Below, one piece after another: positions 1 to 9,070 of a stretch of DNA of 64,000 nucleotides (position 1 is the stretch's first letter; each line of letters starts with the position of its first letter). This DNA is from Paraprevotella clara YIT 11840. Lineage in GTDB: Bacteria; Bacteroidota; Bacteroidia; Bacteroidales; Bacteroidaceae. The position numbers and the translations under genes are program-made. Location: positions 22,080-86,079 of the forward strand of contig NZ_JH376628.1 in assembly GCF_000233955.1 (NCBI RefSeq). Reading direction: 5' to 3'. Below the pieces are notes generated by a model. It saw only the letters and a list, made by a program, of their open reading frames with translations, made no database searches and was not told where the DNA came from.

Positions 1-394
1 GAAAATCATTCATACCCTTCCAAACAAAATATTCTTCAGCAGGAGAAATCTGAGACCACAAAGTACTCATGATAAAATCTGTATCATCTATCCGTACCAC
101 TTGATTTTGATAATACCCTACATTGTCCTTGAACATCCATTTCCATTGCAATCCCCTATCCATCACATCACAATAATTGTAATACTCATGGTTTCCGGGT
201 ACAATGAGTACTTGGCGATAATTGGCAGATGCCCATTTCCAGAAATTCGTCAAAGGTGCAACCTTGTCTTTCAAGTAAAATATATCTCCGGCAAGAACCA
301 GAATATCACCTGTTACAGGTAATTCATTATGTTTTAACCACCTGCTGTTATCACTAAACTCCAAATGCAGGTCACTCATATATTGTATCTTCAT
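1..394 (-). CDS. Metallophosphoesterase, 3' part cut by window edge
   Basis: The N-terminal 131 codons of a calcineurin-like phosphoesterase, starting with ATG at 392-394 on the minus strand and running off the left edge. The first residues read MKIQYMSDLHLEF, the metal-binding D-x-H motif of the family; a GDILVLAGDIFY block and the NHEYY metal-binding block follow. The protein is closely similar throughout to the product of 9071-9847 (same motifs in the same order, mostly conservative changes), so it is a paralog in opposite orientation. Its upstream sequence also resembles that of the other locus, including a hairpin at 507-551. Substrate unknown; the family hydrolyses phosphomonoesters or phosphodiesters. 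Confidence 0.85.
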   Translation of the reverse strand, partial: MKIQYMSDLHLEFSDNSRWLKHNELPVTGDILVLAGDIFYLKDKVAPLTNFWKWASANYRQVLIVPGNHEYYNYCDVMDRGLQWKWMFKDNVGYYQNQVVRIDDTDFIMSTLWSQISPAEEYFVWKGMNDF

Positions 395-506
395 TTCTTC
401 TCAATTTATGTGCATCACTGCACGTTAATAATCTATTTATCAATTGCCCCATCAGACGGAAAAGACAGAAAAGCATCATAAAGTTACTATCACAAATGGG
501 GATAAA

Positions 507-551
507 ACAAAATAGTTGGAAAGTCTGGTAAGGACTCTCCAACTATTTTGT
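507..551. terminator. Hairpin upstream of the left phosphoesterase
   Basis: Inverted repeat with 19-base arms (507-525 and 533-551, one mismatch) and a 7-base loop. A near-identical hairpin in inverse orientation is at 8324-8368, at the same relative place upstream of the other phosphoesterase locus. It could be a terminator of whatever lies upstream or a leader element; each copy is followed by T-rich sequence on at least one strand. Confidence 0.6.
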
Positions 552-982
552 TTATATTCTCTCATTAGGTGTATTTATAACCAACTACTATTCAGTATAT
601 TCCGATTAAAACGATAGAAAAGTGATGGCACAGATTCTATTGAAGACAAAAATAGAGATTTAATATTATTTATACATACACAAATTCAACTGGCAAGTGC
701 AATCGCTATTATCCGATATTGTTAATCTCATAAATGTGAACCTATCGGAGAGCACTGTTTACCATGCAGAACTACGCATCAAGCACCAACTTAGATACTC
801 ATCACGAGTTATTCACCTTACTTAATGCTCTATCTCCAGCCACAACAGATGTACTTCGGATTTCCTAAGACTAAGGGTATTGCTCACTTTGCATAAGTAA
901 ACCCAACTAAGATGAAGTACCTCTATCGTTATTACTGCCGTCATCCATATTATTGTCCAAGCGTCATAATATGAGCCTCAGC
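552..982. other. Gene-free stretch
   Basis: About 430 AT-rich bases downstream of the 983-2944 gene. No open frame with a plausible start and no clear hairpin was seen. It may hold decayed sequence. Confidence 0.4.
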
Positions 983-2944
983 TCAGTTATTATTCTCAAG
1001 TTGAGCATTCAAGAACGCATTTATGCTTAAATCCTCGTCTATTTTCAAAAGGAGAATGACAAACATCATTAGAAAATTGTAATATGCGTTCCTATGCTCT
1101 GCTTCACCATTGATACATGATGTCGCACCATGAGAATAACGGTTCCTTAATTGCAGTCCATTTGAATATTCTACAGAGTTGAGATAGAAGTTTATGTAAT
1201 GTCTTTCCTCCGGACTCAACAGATAATCGTCATATTTAAGCCAACCCTCATCTACCATCTTATCTACCTCTTTTTTAACTTCTGGTTCACAATGGTAGTA
1301 AGAAATTTCTTTGTGATACCATATCTTGGATAAGGCAGACACTCTTGGTACATTCCCGAAACAAACGAAACTATTGTCAATTGCCAACAAACCAGCCCCA
1401 ATCAAAAAGTCTATGTGTGGACGTTGATGCTCCTCGTAATTGCTATATGGCACTCTACCGATATTATTTAGCAAGTCAAAAAGGGTATGATAGTCGCTAT
1501 CCTTATATGGATCGACGAAACTAAGAAGTGACTGATCTGAGAACAGCATAAACAATGGACCGTATATTGCATTCGAACCTTCTTTGATTACAGCATACTT
1601 ATGTTTGCCATTCAACAGACTCTTTCCGAGAGCTATTGGCAATGAATACTCCATCTCCAATAGTTCAGGGTCTATCTCACCTTCTTCCACATAAAGTGAA
1701 TATTGCTTTATGACGGCTTCCATCTCTGGAGCTATGCACTTATTCTTATTTGCGTACGTGTCATCATCCTTAGGCATACTAAGACTAGGGGCTGGATAAC
1801 CATAAACTTCCTTCAAATGCTTTTCGTAGTAATTTTTAATAAGTCCTTCGAGGTTCTTTCCTCTTCTCCTAAGATATCCGTCAAACATAGCCAATTGGGA
1901 AACGGCTATATTATTCCGCATACGCGATATATCATTCATCAGATAGACACCCTTTACTTCTGTATGGGTTATCTTCTCGAAAATATTATCTTGGTTTCTG
2001 TCATTGCTCAATGCTATGAGGCCATCAGTATAGAAATAAGAAAACAGGGTTCTGAACGACTCTAACAACTTTGTATCATCAAGCAAATCAAGATAATCCT
2101 CATTGTACTCAAACTTCCATATTAAGTTTTCAATCCATTGTCTTTCACGTTGGATATTATTAAACTTCTTAAACTCTATCGAAAACCCAGTTTGAATAGC
2201 AGATACTATTGCCCCTTCGGGAATGGTTGCAAGAGATGATTCCAATCTTCTAGCCTTCAATCGTATCTTAGAATTTAGTTTTAAGCCATCAACATCTCGT
2301 GACTGCATAATTATTCTCACTACACCGAGATTAGCAATGTTACCACTAAGGTAGTCATCTATAATCCCTTCTCTTTGGCTATTTGTTAGTGACTTAGGAA
2401 TGAATAACTTTCTCGCGTCCTCAGTCATATCCTTCACATAAAATGCATTGACTAGAAGAACTGATGTATATATGTACGTACGCAAGAAATCTGAGAGTAC
2501 TGCATCGTTTTGTCTTACAATTTTCTCACAATGTAAAATATTCTCTATCTCATTGGGGAATTGCTCCAGAATAGCCTTCAAGACATCATCCGAGAGCAAA
2601 TCAAGAAGTCCAAACTTCTCAAATACATCCCAAAAATCTTGATGATATTCATGATTTAGTGATTGTAGTAATGCTACCAAATTGGTGGTATTGCGGAAAT
2701 AACTGACTATGTCTTTACCAAAACCACTAACTAAAGAAACATAAGACATTATTCTTGTATCATCCCAAACCTTCAATGCTAGTCCGTTATCAATAAACAA
2801 CTTAGCATTATACAACTCCAAAACGTCGTTAACATTATCATAACTTAATCCAGGTTTATACGCATCTAGAACATCCTGTACTCTACGCAGTTCCATAGTA
2901 TTGCCAAGGTCATGAAGCGAATAGAATTTTGCTCTTTCAAACAT
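983..2944 (-). CDS. Large protein with C-terminal RNxxxHG (DUF4209/HEPN-like) motif
   Basis: A 653-residue, mostly helical soluble protein without signal peptide. Near the C-terminus, R600-N601-x3-H605-G606 (RNRYSHG) matches the RNxxxHG signature that I recall for DUF4209, and also the R-[ND]-x3-H form of HEPN ribonuclease active sites; it is followed by a hydrophobic helix, as in HEPN folds. The rest (about 1-590) is not recognised. It is the last gene of a minus-strand run, starting 9 bases after the stop of the 326-residue gene, so almost certainly co-transcribed with two other proteins carrying the same kind of motif. Role inferred: possible RNA-cleaving effector of a defence module; a non-catalytic HEPN role is also possible. 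Confidence 0.7.
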   Translation of the reverse strand: MFERAKFYSLHDLGNTMELRRVQDVLDAYKPGLSYDNVNDVLELYNAKLFIDNGLALKVWDDTRIMSYVSLVSGFGKDIVSYFRNTTNLVALLQSLNHEYHQDFWDVFEKFGLLDLLSDDVLKAILEQFPNEIENILHCEKIVRQNDAVLSDFLRTYIYTSVLLVNAFYVKDMTEDARKLFIPKSLTNSQREGIIDDYLSGNIANLGVVRIIMQSRDVDGLKLNSKIRLKARRLESSLATIPEGAIVSAIQTGFSIEFKKFNNIQRERQWIENLIWKFEYNEDYLDLLDDTKLLESFRTLFSYFYTDGLIALSNDRNQDNIFEKITHTEVKGVYLMNDISRMRNNIAVSQLAMFDGYLRRRGKNLEGLIKNYYEKHLKEVYGYPAPSLSMPKDDDTYANKNKCIAPEMEAVIKQYSLYVEEGEIDPELLEMEYSLPIALGKSLLNGKHKYAVIKEGSNAIYGPLFMLFSDQSLLSFVDPYKDSDYHTLFDLLNNIGRVPYSNYEEHQRPHIDFLIGAGLLAIDNSFVCFGNVPRVSALSKIWYHKEISYYHCEPEVKKEVDKMVDEGWLKYDDYLLSPEERHYINFYLNSVEYSNGLQLRNRYSHGATSCINGEAEHRNAYYNFLMMFVILLLKIDEDLSINAFLNAQLENNN

Positions 2945-2953
2945 AGGCTATTT

Positions 2954-3934
2954 CTATTTGTTTGATAATATATCGTTCATTCGATCTATGGTCGTAATCA
3001 CGGATTCCTTTAAGTTGGAAAACTTAACACATTGATCATTACCATTACGCTCTATGAGTTTATAAAATGCAACCCAGAAAAATAGCATTGATGCTAACGC
3101 AAGGAAATAATATTCATAATAAGTTAGCAAGGTTGTCTTGCTGCTCTTCAATGGCGAGTATATGTCCCCGTGAAATCTCTCGCACCTACTAGTGTATAGT
3201 ATTCCACTAATAAGTAACTCAATTCTATCGCATAGCGGTATTGGTTTGTAAGAAGTGTCGCCTATTTGAATGTCCTGACCATTAAGTAATCTGATAAGCC
3301 TTCGTGCAACATCTTTTACATTCCTTGCATTCATACGCCCCTCTCCATCCATATAGACTTTTTCAATGGCTTCAAGCATATCCTTTGGAAGAACTTTTTC
3401 TACTCTTTCACGTACAAATTTGATCTGAGGAGCCTCAGATAATTGCTTAGCATAAAATAATCGAACAATTGTATATCGTGCTGCGGAAATAGATGTATTG
3501 CTTACAAGATATTCAAATGCATCTTTTAAATCGGCTTCCTTATTAATCAAAGACTCGACAACTTCCGAACTAATTTTTGGGAATATATCATGAAGAGGTT
3601 TGTCTTCTTTATATCTCCAGGCTCTATCAGCATATACCCTGATAGAATACTCCAAAGATCTCCACGCGGCATCAAACGCCAAATCTGGATGATATGGCAA
3701 AGAGTCATATACATCCAGAAAGGATGAGAATATCTTTGCCAACTGTTTATCTGAAGCAAGTGCAGTAAAAGCAGTCGTTTTATCCATCTTGACAGTGGAT
3801 AATATCTGCTTAAGCCCTTTATCTGCTAAACGCTCCCTAACATAATTCATGGCCTCTGTCTCAACATCGGTGATTTTAGGCCAGTTATTATTGAGGTTAA
3901 TCTGTCTTTCTCGTATTTTTTCTTCTATTGTCAT
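2954..3934 (-). CDS. Unknown protein with R-x4-HG HEPN-like motif
   Basis: 326 residues, not recognised by family. It is charged and helical in the first half. Around R250-C-E-R-F-H255-G256 it has an R-x4-H motif followed by a long hydrophobic aromatic helix (about 270-295), the layout of a HEPN helix pair. The gene overlaps the upstream 419-residue gene by four bases (ATGA, 3931-3934), a sign of translational coupling, and lies 9 bases from the next gene. The second motif residue is Cys rather than the usual Asn/Asp/His, so catalytic competence is uncertain. Function inferred only from motif and context. Confidence 0.65.
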   Translation of the reverse strand: MTIEEKIRERQINLNNNWPKITDVETEAMNYVRERLADKGLKQILSTVKMDKTTAFTALASDKQLAKIFSSFLDVYDSLPYHPDLAFDAAWRSLEYSIRVYADRAWRYKEDKPLHDIFPKISSEVVESLINKEADLKDAFEYLVSNTSISAARYTIVRLFYAKQLSEAPQIKFVRERVEKVLPKDMLEAIEKVYMDGEGRMNARNVKDVARRLIRLLNGQDIQIGDTSYKPIPLCDRIELLISGILYTSRCERFHGDIYSPLKSSKTTLLTYYEYYFLALASMLFFWVAFYKLIERNGNDQCVKFSNLKESVITTIDRMNDILSNK

Positions 3935-5190
3935 AACTTTTTTGATATTGTATTTAGTAGTACAAACATTTCCATTACATGCAGAGTATTGACAAATGTC
4001 ATGATTGCCACATCTATCAAACGGTAATCTTCGTACGTTTCATTGTCATTCATCTTATAATAGTACTCTACCATCTGTGTATCTGTGTAAAAAATAGTAT
4101 TATCGTGTGCTATTCCGTTTCTAACATGCGAGTTAAAACAATTTGCAAGATACTTTTCTATTACACCGTAATCGCTTAATTTCTCGATTTTTAAGCCATC
4201 TGGAAGCTTGGCAAATTCCGATAATCCATTGATTCCTTTCATACCTGTAGTAGCATTTGGAAAGATGTTAAAATCTTCAGTTAAATCCATATTACACAAA
4301 CCAACAGGCAACAGCAACATATCATTTAACAAGTTAAATGACTTACTAAAATCAACATGCACCGAATCAACATCGATGGTGTCTATCATGAAATCAATAG
4401 CGTGAGGTATGGTTATATCACCCACTTGAATAAAGAACATCACTGGATAATACTTTTCAGAATGTTCTAAAAACGAGCCCAAATAGCGCATAGCATCTTC
4501 CTTCCACTTTTGGATATTTGTCGTTCGCTTTACAACATCCATAAGTGCCTGAATTTCTTCTTTGGAATGCGAATGTATAGAGTGAATACATTTCTCTAAT
4601 ACGCCTCCAGAAGCATTGCTTTCGTACTCAGGGGAAGAGAAACTTCTTCTTAACGACTCAACAAAATCAGTATAGGCATCATGACATTCTTTGATTGAAG
4701 ATAGATCACGTTTGTTATTTTCTAACTCCATTATCTTCATCATCTTCTTCTGAAATGCCATCACATTCCTCTTCTTTAGTATAGGAATCAACTCCTTCAG
4801 CAAAGTACGATAGGGGTACACCTCTTTGAGTATTGTTTGCATATACGCACCAAAATGAGATACTTTAGGTGGAGTATATAAGATACCAAGAGCCAAGAAT
4901 GGTGTTAACATGAATGTTTGACCCACTCCATATTTAATATCCGAAGATATAGGCAGTTGCGGTGAATAACTTATTATGTAGTTAGGCGTTTCCTCTTCAG
5001 ATGCAACGAACCATTTAGGCAATATTCCTTGCTTATGATTAAAATGACAATCAAACTCATCACCACAATTCGGATTAGGACAACAAACGTGAATAGGCAA
5101 ATCATACCTATATATACTCCCATCCAGCTGAATCCTCAACCTAATAGGAGTTCCACAGGTATTACATTTTATATATATATTATGTACCAT
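3931..5190 (-). CDS. Zinc-ribbon protein with RNxxxH HEPN-like motif
   Basis: 419 residues. The N-terminus has a zinc-ribbon-like set of cysteines: C9-x2-C12 and C36/C37-x4-C42 within the first 45 residues. The middle is helical with no family recognised. Near the C-terminus, R357-N358-G-I-A-H362 matches the HEPN R-[ND]-x3-H motif and is followed by a hydrophobic helix (about 390-415). Its stop overlaps the start of the 326-residue gene. Placed third in the five-gene operon that starts at 7257. A nucleic-acid-sensing or tethering role for the ribbon, with an RNase-like C-terminal domain, is an inference. Confidence 0.65.
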   Translation of the reverse strand: MVHNIYIKCNTCGTPIRLRIQLDGSIYRYDLPIHVCCPNPNCGDEFDCHFNHKQGILPKWFVASEEETPNYIISYSPQLPISSDIKYGVGQTFMLTPFLALGILYTPPKVSHFGAYMQTILKEVYPYRTLLKELIPILKKRNVMAFQKKMMKIMELENNKRDLSSIKECHDAYTDFVESLRRSFSSPEYESNASGGVLEKCIHSIHSHSKEEIQALMDVVKRTTNIQKWKEDAMRYLGSFLEHSEKYYPVMFFIQVGDITIPHAIDFMIDTIDVDSVHVDFSKSFNLLNDMLLLPVGLCNMDLTEDFNIFPNATTGMKGINGLSEFAKLPDGLKIEKLSDYGVIEKYLANCFNSHVRNGIAHDNTIFYTDTQMVEYYYKMNDNETYEDYRLIDVAIMTFVNTLHVMEMFVLLNTISKKL

Positions 5191-5224
5191 ATTTTTTCAA
5201 AACAATCAATATGTTCAGTTAATA

Positions 5225-5845
5225 TTATTCTTCTTCCTCCTCCTCAAATCCTTCTAATACATTAGCTATCAATGTTTTTCCTATCTCCATCTGTAAGAAT
5301 TTGGGAAGACGGAGCAATTTTGCCATAAGCTGACTATAAGTGAATTCCATTTTAGCATCAAGTATGGGTTCTTCTTCAATACTCGTGTCAATTTTCTCAA
5401 CGGTATCAGCATCTTCAAGAAAATCAGAAAAACTTGGTTCTTCAGGCCAATTTTCTATTGTTCCATCATTGTTGATTCTTAAACGGATATAATCGCCACA
5501 ATCTGTTGTCTCCGGTATTAATCCGTTAGGTACATAATCAGCTATTTTACATATAACCTTTTTATCTTTATCAAGCAAGAAATATGTTCCACTATCACAT
5601 ACTTTGGCTTGAAGATATAAATCTCCGTATTCCGACTTCCAATTCAAAAGTTTATGAGTCTTCAAATTGATTATCCCCGACCACATTCCTTTAGAAACCA
5701 ATGGGTATTTGTTTTCGTATAGTTCCCCCATCCATGCATCGGTATAACTACTCATTTCCTCATCATACGGAAAGTATACCATAAGGTAATGAGCCACCTC
5801 ATTCAAATTCTGCTCTCTGATTCCCAATAATATCTGCTTTGCCAT
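5225..5845 (-). CDS. Acidic protein of unknown function
   Basis: 206 residues, not recognised. Residues 1-110 are mixed and may fold as a small beta domain; 130-160 is strongly acidic, and the protein ends in a run of glutamates (FEEEEEE). No signal peptide or membrane segment. It lies 11 bases downstream of the DUF4143 ATPase and 34 bases upstream of the zinc-ribbon gene, in the same direction, so it belongs to the same transcription unit. The acidic tail could mimic nucleic acid or bind a basic partner; that is speculation. Confidence 0.6.
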   Translation of the reverse strand: MAKQILLGIREQNLNEVAHYLMVYFPYDEEMSSYTDAWMGELYENKYPLVSKGMWSGIINLKTHKLLNWKSEYGDLYLQAKVCDSGTYFLLDKDKKVICKIADYVPNGLIPETTDCGDYIRLRINNDGTIENWPEEPSFSDFLEDADTVEKIDTSIEEEPILDAKMEFTYSQLMAKLLRLPKFLQMEIGKTLIANVLEGFEEEEEE

Positions 5846-5856
5846 AATCTATAAAA

Positions 5857-7257
5857 TTAAATAGTAGTCAATAAACTTAAATCCACATCAGGAATGATAG
5901 CATCCGCAATCTTGTCCTTAACAAGAAATCCCATATATAGCGGAATGGTTAGTACCTCTCCCTCACGTCCTACATTATATTGTCCCAACTTGATTGCATT
6001 CTTGACATGATACACATCCTTGTTCTTCAAAACCGTAGTCATGCTTTTTGCCTTTCCAGACTTTGCCTTGACCTCAAGGATAACGCATTCACCTTTGAAT
6101 CTCACCAAGAAATCCAATTCAAGCCCGCTATCCTTATGGAAGTAGTATAATTTTTGCCCGGACTTGCATAAGAAATCAGCCATTAGATTCTCAAAGATAG
6201 CCCCCTTGTACCCAAGAAGATTGCCTTTTAGGATATCTGCCTGTGTACCGTAATCAAGCATTGCCATAAGAATACCTATATCGGTGGTATATACTTTAAA
6301 GCATTCTTTGATGGAATTACCCTCTAATGGCAGTTCTGTAATCTGAGTGTTATAGCATCTACGGACTATCCCAGCATCCTCCAACCATTGAATGCTACCG
6401 ATATATTGCGAAGCCCTTCCTCCCTTCTTGACGATGGAATACTGGAATTTCTTGTTCTCTTTGGCTAATTGTTTCGGAATAGATTCAAAACATTCCCGAA
6501 TATGAGGTTTGTCTGCATCGTCCGCATACTTCACCATATCTTCTTCATATTCAGCAATAAGATTACGCTGCACCTTATATATAAGTTCGATATTCTTCGT
6601 TTCAAGGAAACAGTTCACCACTTCCGGCAGCCCCCCAACAATGACATATCTGTACAAGAGTTCCATCATTGCTTTATGAATTCCCTCTGGAACTATCTGC
6701 TCATTCTCAAAGCATGATTTGACAGAATCAATAACCACATCACTAATTCCGTTCGCCCATAAAAATTCCTCAAAATCCAATGGGTACATATCAATCACGG
6801 TCTCATACCCTACAGGAACGGAATCTTGTCCTTGTCCTTCCCCTTCGTCCTTCTTCTTTTTATTCTTACCGTAACCTTTCACTCCTAAAAGTGAGCCTGT
6901 GGCAATAACATCAAAACGGCCGTCTATATGGAATGACTTCAAAGCTGTCCTTGCCTCCTTACATTCCTGAATCTCGTCAAGTATAATACATGTTTTTCCG
7001 CTAATGAAACGACTGCCCGGAATCAAAGCCGAAAGGTTAAGAATAATGGTATCAACATCTATATTGCCAGCAAAGGCGAATTTTTTGTCGGGTTCGAGAA
7101 TGAAGTTCATATAAACCACATTTTCATAATTCTCCTCTGCGAATTTCTGAACAATGTATGTCTTTCCACATTGACGAATACCCTTTATCACAAGAGGCTT
7201 TTTATCCTCTGACTTTTTCCAATCGACTAAATATGTTTTTATTTTTCTTTTTAGCAT
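5857..7257 (-). CDS. AAA_14/DUF4143-family ATP-binding protein
   Basis: 466 residues from the chosen start. Order of parts: N-terminal K-rich helix, Walker A GIRQCGKT at about 26-33, Walker B-like IILDEIQE at about 90-97, sensor region ATGSLLG, then a DUF4143 C-terminal domain with the nuclease-like LELDFLV ... ILEVKAKSGK (D/E-x-K) segment near 385-405. These proteins are common stand-alone ATPases with a restriction-endonuclease-like C-terminus; their cell role is poorly known. I chose the ATG at 7255-7257, not the upstream GTG-type frame extension to 7284, because a -7 box lies at 7282-7289, which would put the transcript start inside the extension. First gene of the HEPN-motif operon. Confidence 0.8.
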   Translation of the reverse strand: MLKRKIKTYLVDWKKSEDKKPLVIKGIRQCGKTYIVQKFAEENYENVVYMNFILEPDKKFAFAGNIDVDTIILNLSALIPGSRFISGKTCIILDEIQECKEARTALKSFHIDGRFDVIATGSLLGVKGYGKNKKKKDEGEGQGQDSVPVGYETVIDMYPLDFEEFLWANGISDVVIDSVKSCFENEQIVPEGIHKAMMELLYRYVIVGGLPEVVNCFLETKNIELIYKVQRNLIAEYEEDMVKYADDADKPHIRECFESIPKQLAKENKKFQYSIVKKGGRASQYIGSIQWLEDAGIVRRCYNTQITELPLEGNSIKECFKVYTTDIGILMAMLDYGTQADILKGNLLGYKGAIFENLMADFLCKSGQKLYYFHKDSGLELDFLVRFKGECVILEVKAKSGKAKSMTTVLKNKDVYHVKNAIKLGQYNVGREGEVLTIPLYMGFLVKDKIADAIIPDVDLSLLTTI

Positions 7258-7281
7258 AATATGAACTTCTTCTTCCGAACG

Positions 7282-7313
7282 CAAAAATACATTTTTTCAA
7301 GCAAACAACCAAA
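7282..7313 (-). promoter_or_regulatory. Bacteroidetes-type promoter of the ATPase/HEPN operon
   Basis: On the minus strand: TTTG (7310-7313), 20 bases, TATTTTTG (7282-7289). This fits the Bacteroidetes vegetative promoter (TTTG, 19-21 bases, TAnnTTTG). The start codon at 7257 is about 25 bases downstream of the -7 box. Confidence 0.75.
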
Positions 7314-7403
7314 TACAATCACACTTTTCAGAACGAATAACTCACACACTACAACATTTTTCCAAACGAAAATTGCTTATATTAGCACATTTTTCCAAGC
7401 AAA
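7289..7403 (-). repeat. Four direct repeats at 32-33 base spacing over the promoter
   Basis: Four 17-base copies of ACATTTTTCCAARCRAA (plus strand) at 7289-7305, 7321-7337, 7354-7370 and 7387-7403. The starts are 32, 33 and 33 bases apart, about three DNA helical turns. The first lies between the -7 and -33 boxes of the operon promoter, the others just upstream. The spacing suggests cooperative binding by a regulator on one DNA face. Confidence 0.65.
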
Positions 7404-8081
7404 TTAGAAAAATCCCACCGCAAACCGCAGAAATTCCAAGAAAAACACTACCTTTGTATTCATCAAGCGTTCTGTAACATCCATGCGGAAATGCTCTATC
7501 GCTCAACACGTTGAATCTGATAGCGGACATTCCACAAAAGGGCTGAAAGGAGGCGGTACAACACGTATATGCAAAACAATGGAATACAACGGTTTGCATT
7601 TGTCCCTACATTCTGTGTATTTGTCAAAACAGAGGTTGTACCGATTAAAATGAATAGTCACTGATAATCAGTGATGTAAATATGCTGCATCGGAAAATAA
7701 CAATATACAACAAATTGATTATCAGCATATTACACAATATACAATAGAAAGTAAAAGAAGAAACAGTCCAACTTAGATGACATTGATAATCAATACATTA
7801 AATGCAAAGGAATAATAAAGTATTGTATCAATTTTTCATGATTTTGTCCCCCGTTTGTTCCCTGAACGGATACAAGGGACAAAATTCTGTCCCTCATACA
7901 ATTTAACAGTGATAAATAGGCAAATTTTATCAGTACCACTAAAACTTATCCAAATTACAGATAATATTCGAATAGAACTGAATTGTTTTTTCAGCCAAAA
8001 TAGATTCTGATAATCAAGCGATTTGTATATTTGAATATCAGTGATTTTTATAGGGTAATTTAAAGAATTCACTGAAAAATA
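7404..8081. other. AT-rich intergenic region with TGATWATCA sites
   Basis: No convincing gene. It holds four copies of the palindromic 9-mer TGATWATCA at 7662, 7716, 7784 and 8008. The first lies in a perfect palindrome TCACTGAT-A-ATCAGTGA (7658-7674). These could be regulator sites between two promoters that point away from each other. Confidence 0.45.
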
Positions 8082-8114
8082 TTTGGAGTATTGCGAAATT
8101 ATTCTGTACATTTG
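8082..8114 (+). promoter_or_regulatory. Bacteroidetes-type promoter, plus strand
   Basis: TTTG (8082-8085), 21 bases, TACATTTG (8107-8114). Downstream is a 47-codon reading frame (8151) and then a hairpin (8324-8368). Confidence 0.7.
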
Positions 8115-8150
8115 CGCCTCTTTTGAAAATTTACAATGCAACAAAATAGA

Positions 8151-8294
8151 ATGAACATATTATCCCAAACGACAATTCGAGGCAACAAATGCTTCGAAGT
8201 TCAGTCGTATGTTCTTCATGTTTGGAGCATTGAAACGCCAGAGAATATCATAAATACTTTCCAACGAACAGATATAGGAGATAAGATGCGATAG
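8151..8294 (+). CDS. Possible 47-residue small protein
   Basis: ATG at 8151, stop TAG at 8292-8294, 47 residues beginning MNILSQTTIRGNK. It starts 37 bases after a good -7 box and is followed by a hairpin terminator, so a short transcript with one small gene is plausible. No family recognised; it may instead be the stub of a longer gene. Confidence 0.35.
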   Translation: MNILSQTTIRGNKCFEVQSYVLHVWSIETPENIINTFQRTDIGDKMR

Positions 8295-8323
8295 ATGCTC
8301 GTATCTTGATCTTAAAATAAACA

Positions 8324-8368
8324 ACAGAATAGTTGGAGAGTCCTTACCGAACTTTCCGACTATTTTGT
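8324..8368 (+). terminator. Hairpin between small ORF and phosphoesterase genes
   Basis: Arms 8324-8341 and 8351-8368 (18 bases, three mismatches or G-U pairs), 9-base loop, followed by TTTA. It is the inverse-orientation partner of 507-551, with about 40 of 45 bases the same. Confidence 0.65.
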
Positions 8369-8487
8369 TTTATGCCCATTGGTGACTGTTTGCTCCGTGC
8401 AATTCCTCTCCCGTCATTTCCGTACAATGAGCACAAGAACAACCAATTTTAATTAACCGCACAGCAATGTGCACAAAAGAGAGCAAA

Positions 8488-9069
8488 ATGAATTACAAGT
8501 TTGACGGAAGCAAGGTGTATTTTACATCGGACACGCACTTTTATCATTCGAATATCATTGACTTTTGCAAGAGGCCATTCAAGAATGTAGAAGATATGAA
8601 TGAAACGCTGATCGAAAATTGGAACCGGGTAGTTGGTCAAGATGATATCGTGTTTCATCTGGGGGGGGCCTGGGAGGATCCCATGAATGGACCAAGATTC
8701 TTAACAGACTGAATGGAAAAATCTATCTCATTCTCGGTAATCATGATCTAAAAAATATCAGGCAAGGGTACGCCAGCAGGTTTGAATTGACAAGCATGCA
8801 AATGTACATAGAGGTCGACAAGCAGAAAATCTACCTGAACCACTATCCGTTCCTCTGCTATGGAGGTGCTTACAGGAATATGTGGCAACTGTTCGGGCAT
8901 GTGCATACGAGCAAGAATAATACGGGAAAAAGACACTTCACGGCTGGATATGCTCTTTCCGATGCAATATGATGTGGGAGTGGATAATAATGACTTTACT
9001 CCGGTCTCATTTGAGCTGGTAAAGAGGATAATCCAAAAACAGGTTGAACAAGCAAATAAAAATAAGTAA
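8488..9069 (+). pseudogene. Calcineurin-like phosphoesterase, twice frameshifted
   Basis: Starts with ATG at 8488 (FDGSKVYFTSDTHFYH: metal-binding D-x-H). Reading breaks at a run of eight G (8661-8668), where the family's HLGDF metal-binding Asp-Phe is missing, and resumes in another frame with LILGNHD and LFGHVHTS, the remaining metal-binding motifs. A second break is at five A (8927-8931), after which the C-terminus runs to the stop at 9067-9069. Loss of the Asp means this is not just a read error at the G run: the gene is probably dead. It ends one base before the next phosphoesterase gene; the left locus (1-394) lacks this gene. Confidence 0.75.
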
Positions 9070-9070
9070 T

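Noticed and set aside
7342..8144. Two minus-strand open frames (7342-7599 and 7836-8144)
   Set aside because: They have no promoter in the right place, composition like noise, and cover the repeat and operator region; no domain seen.
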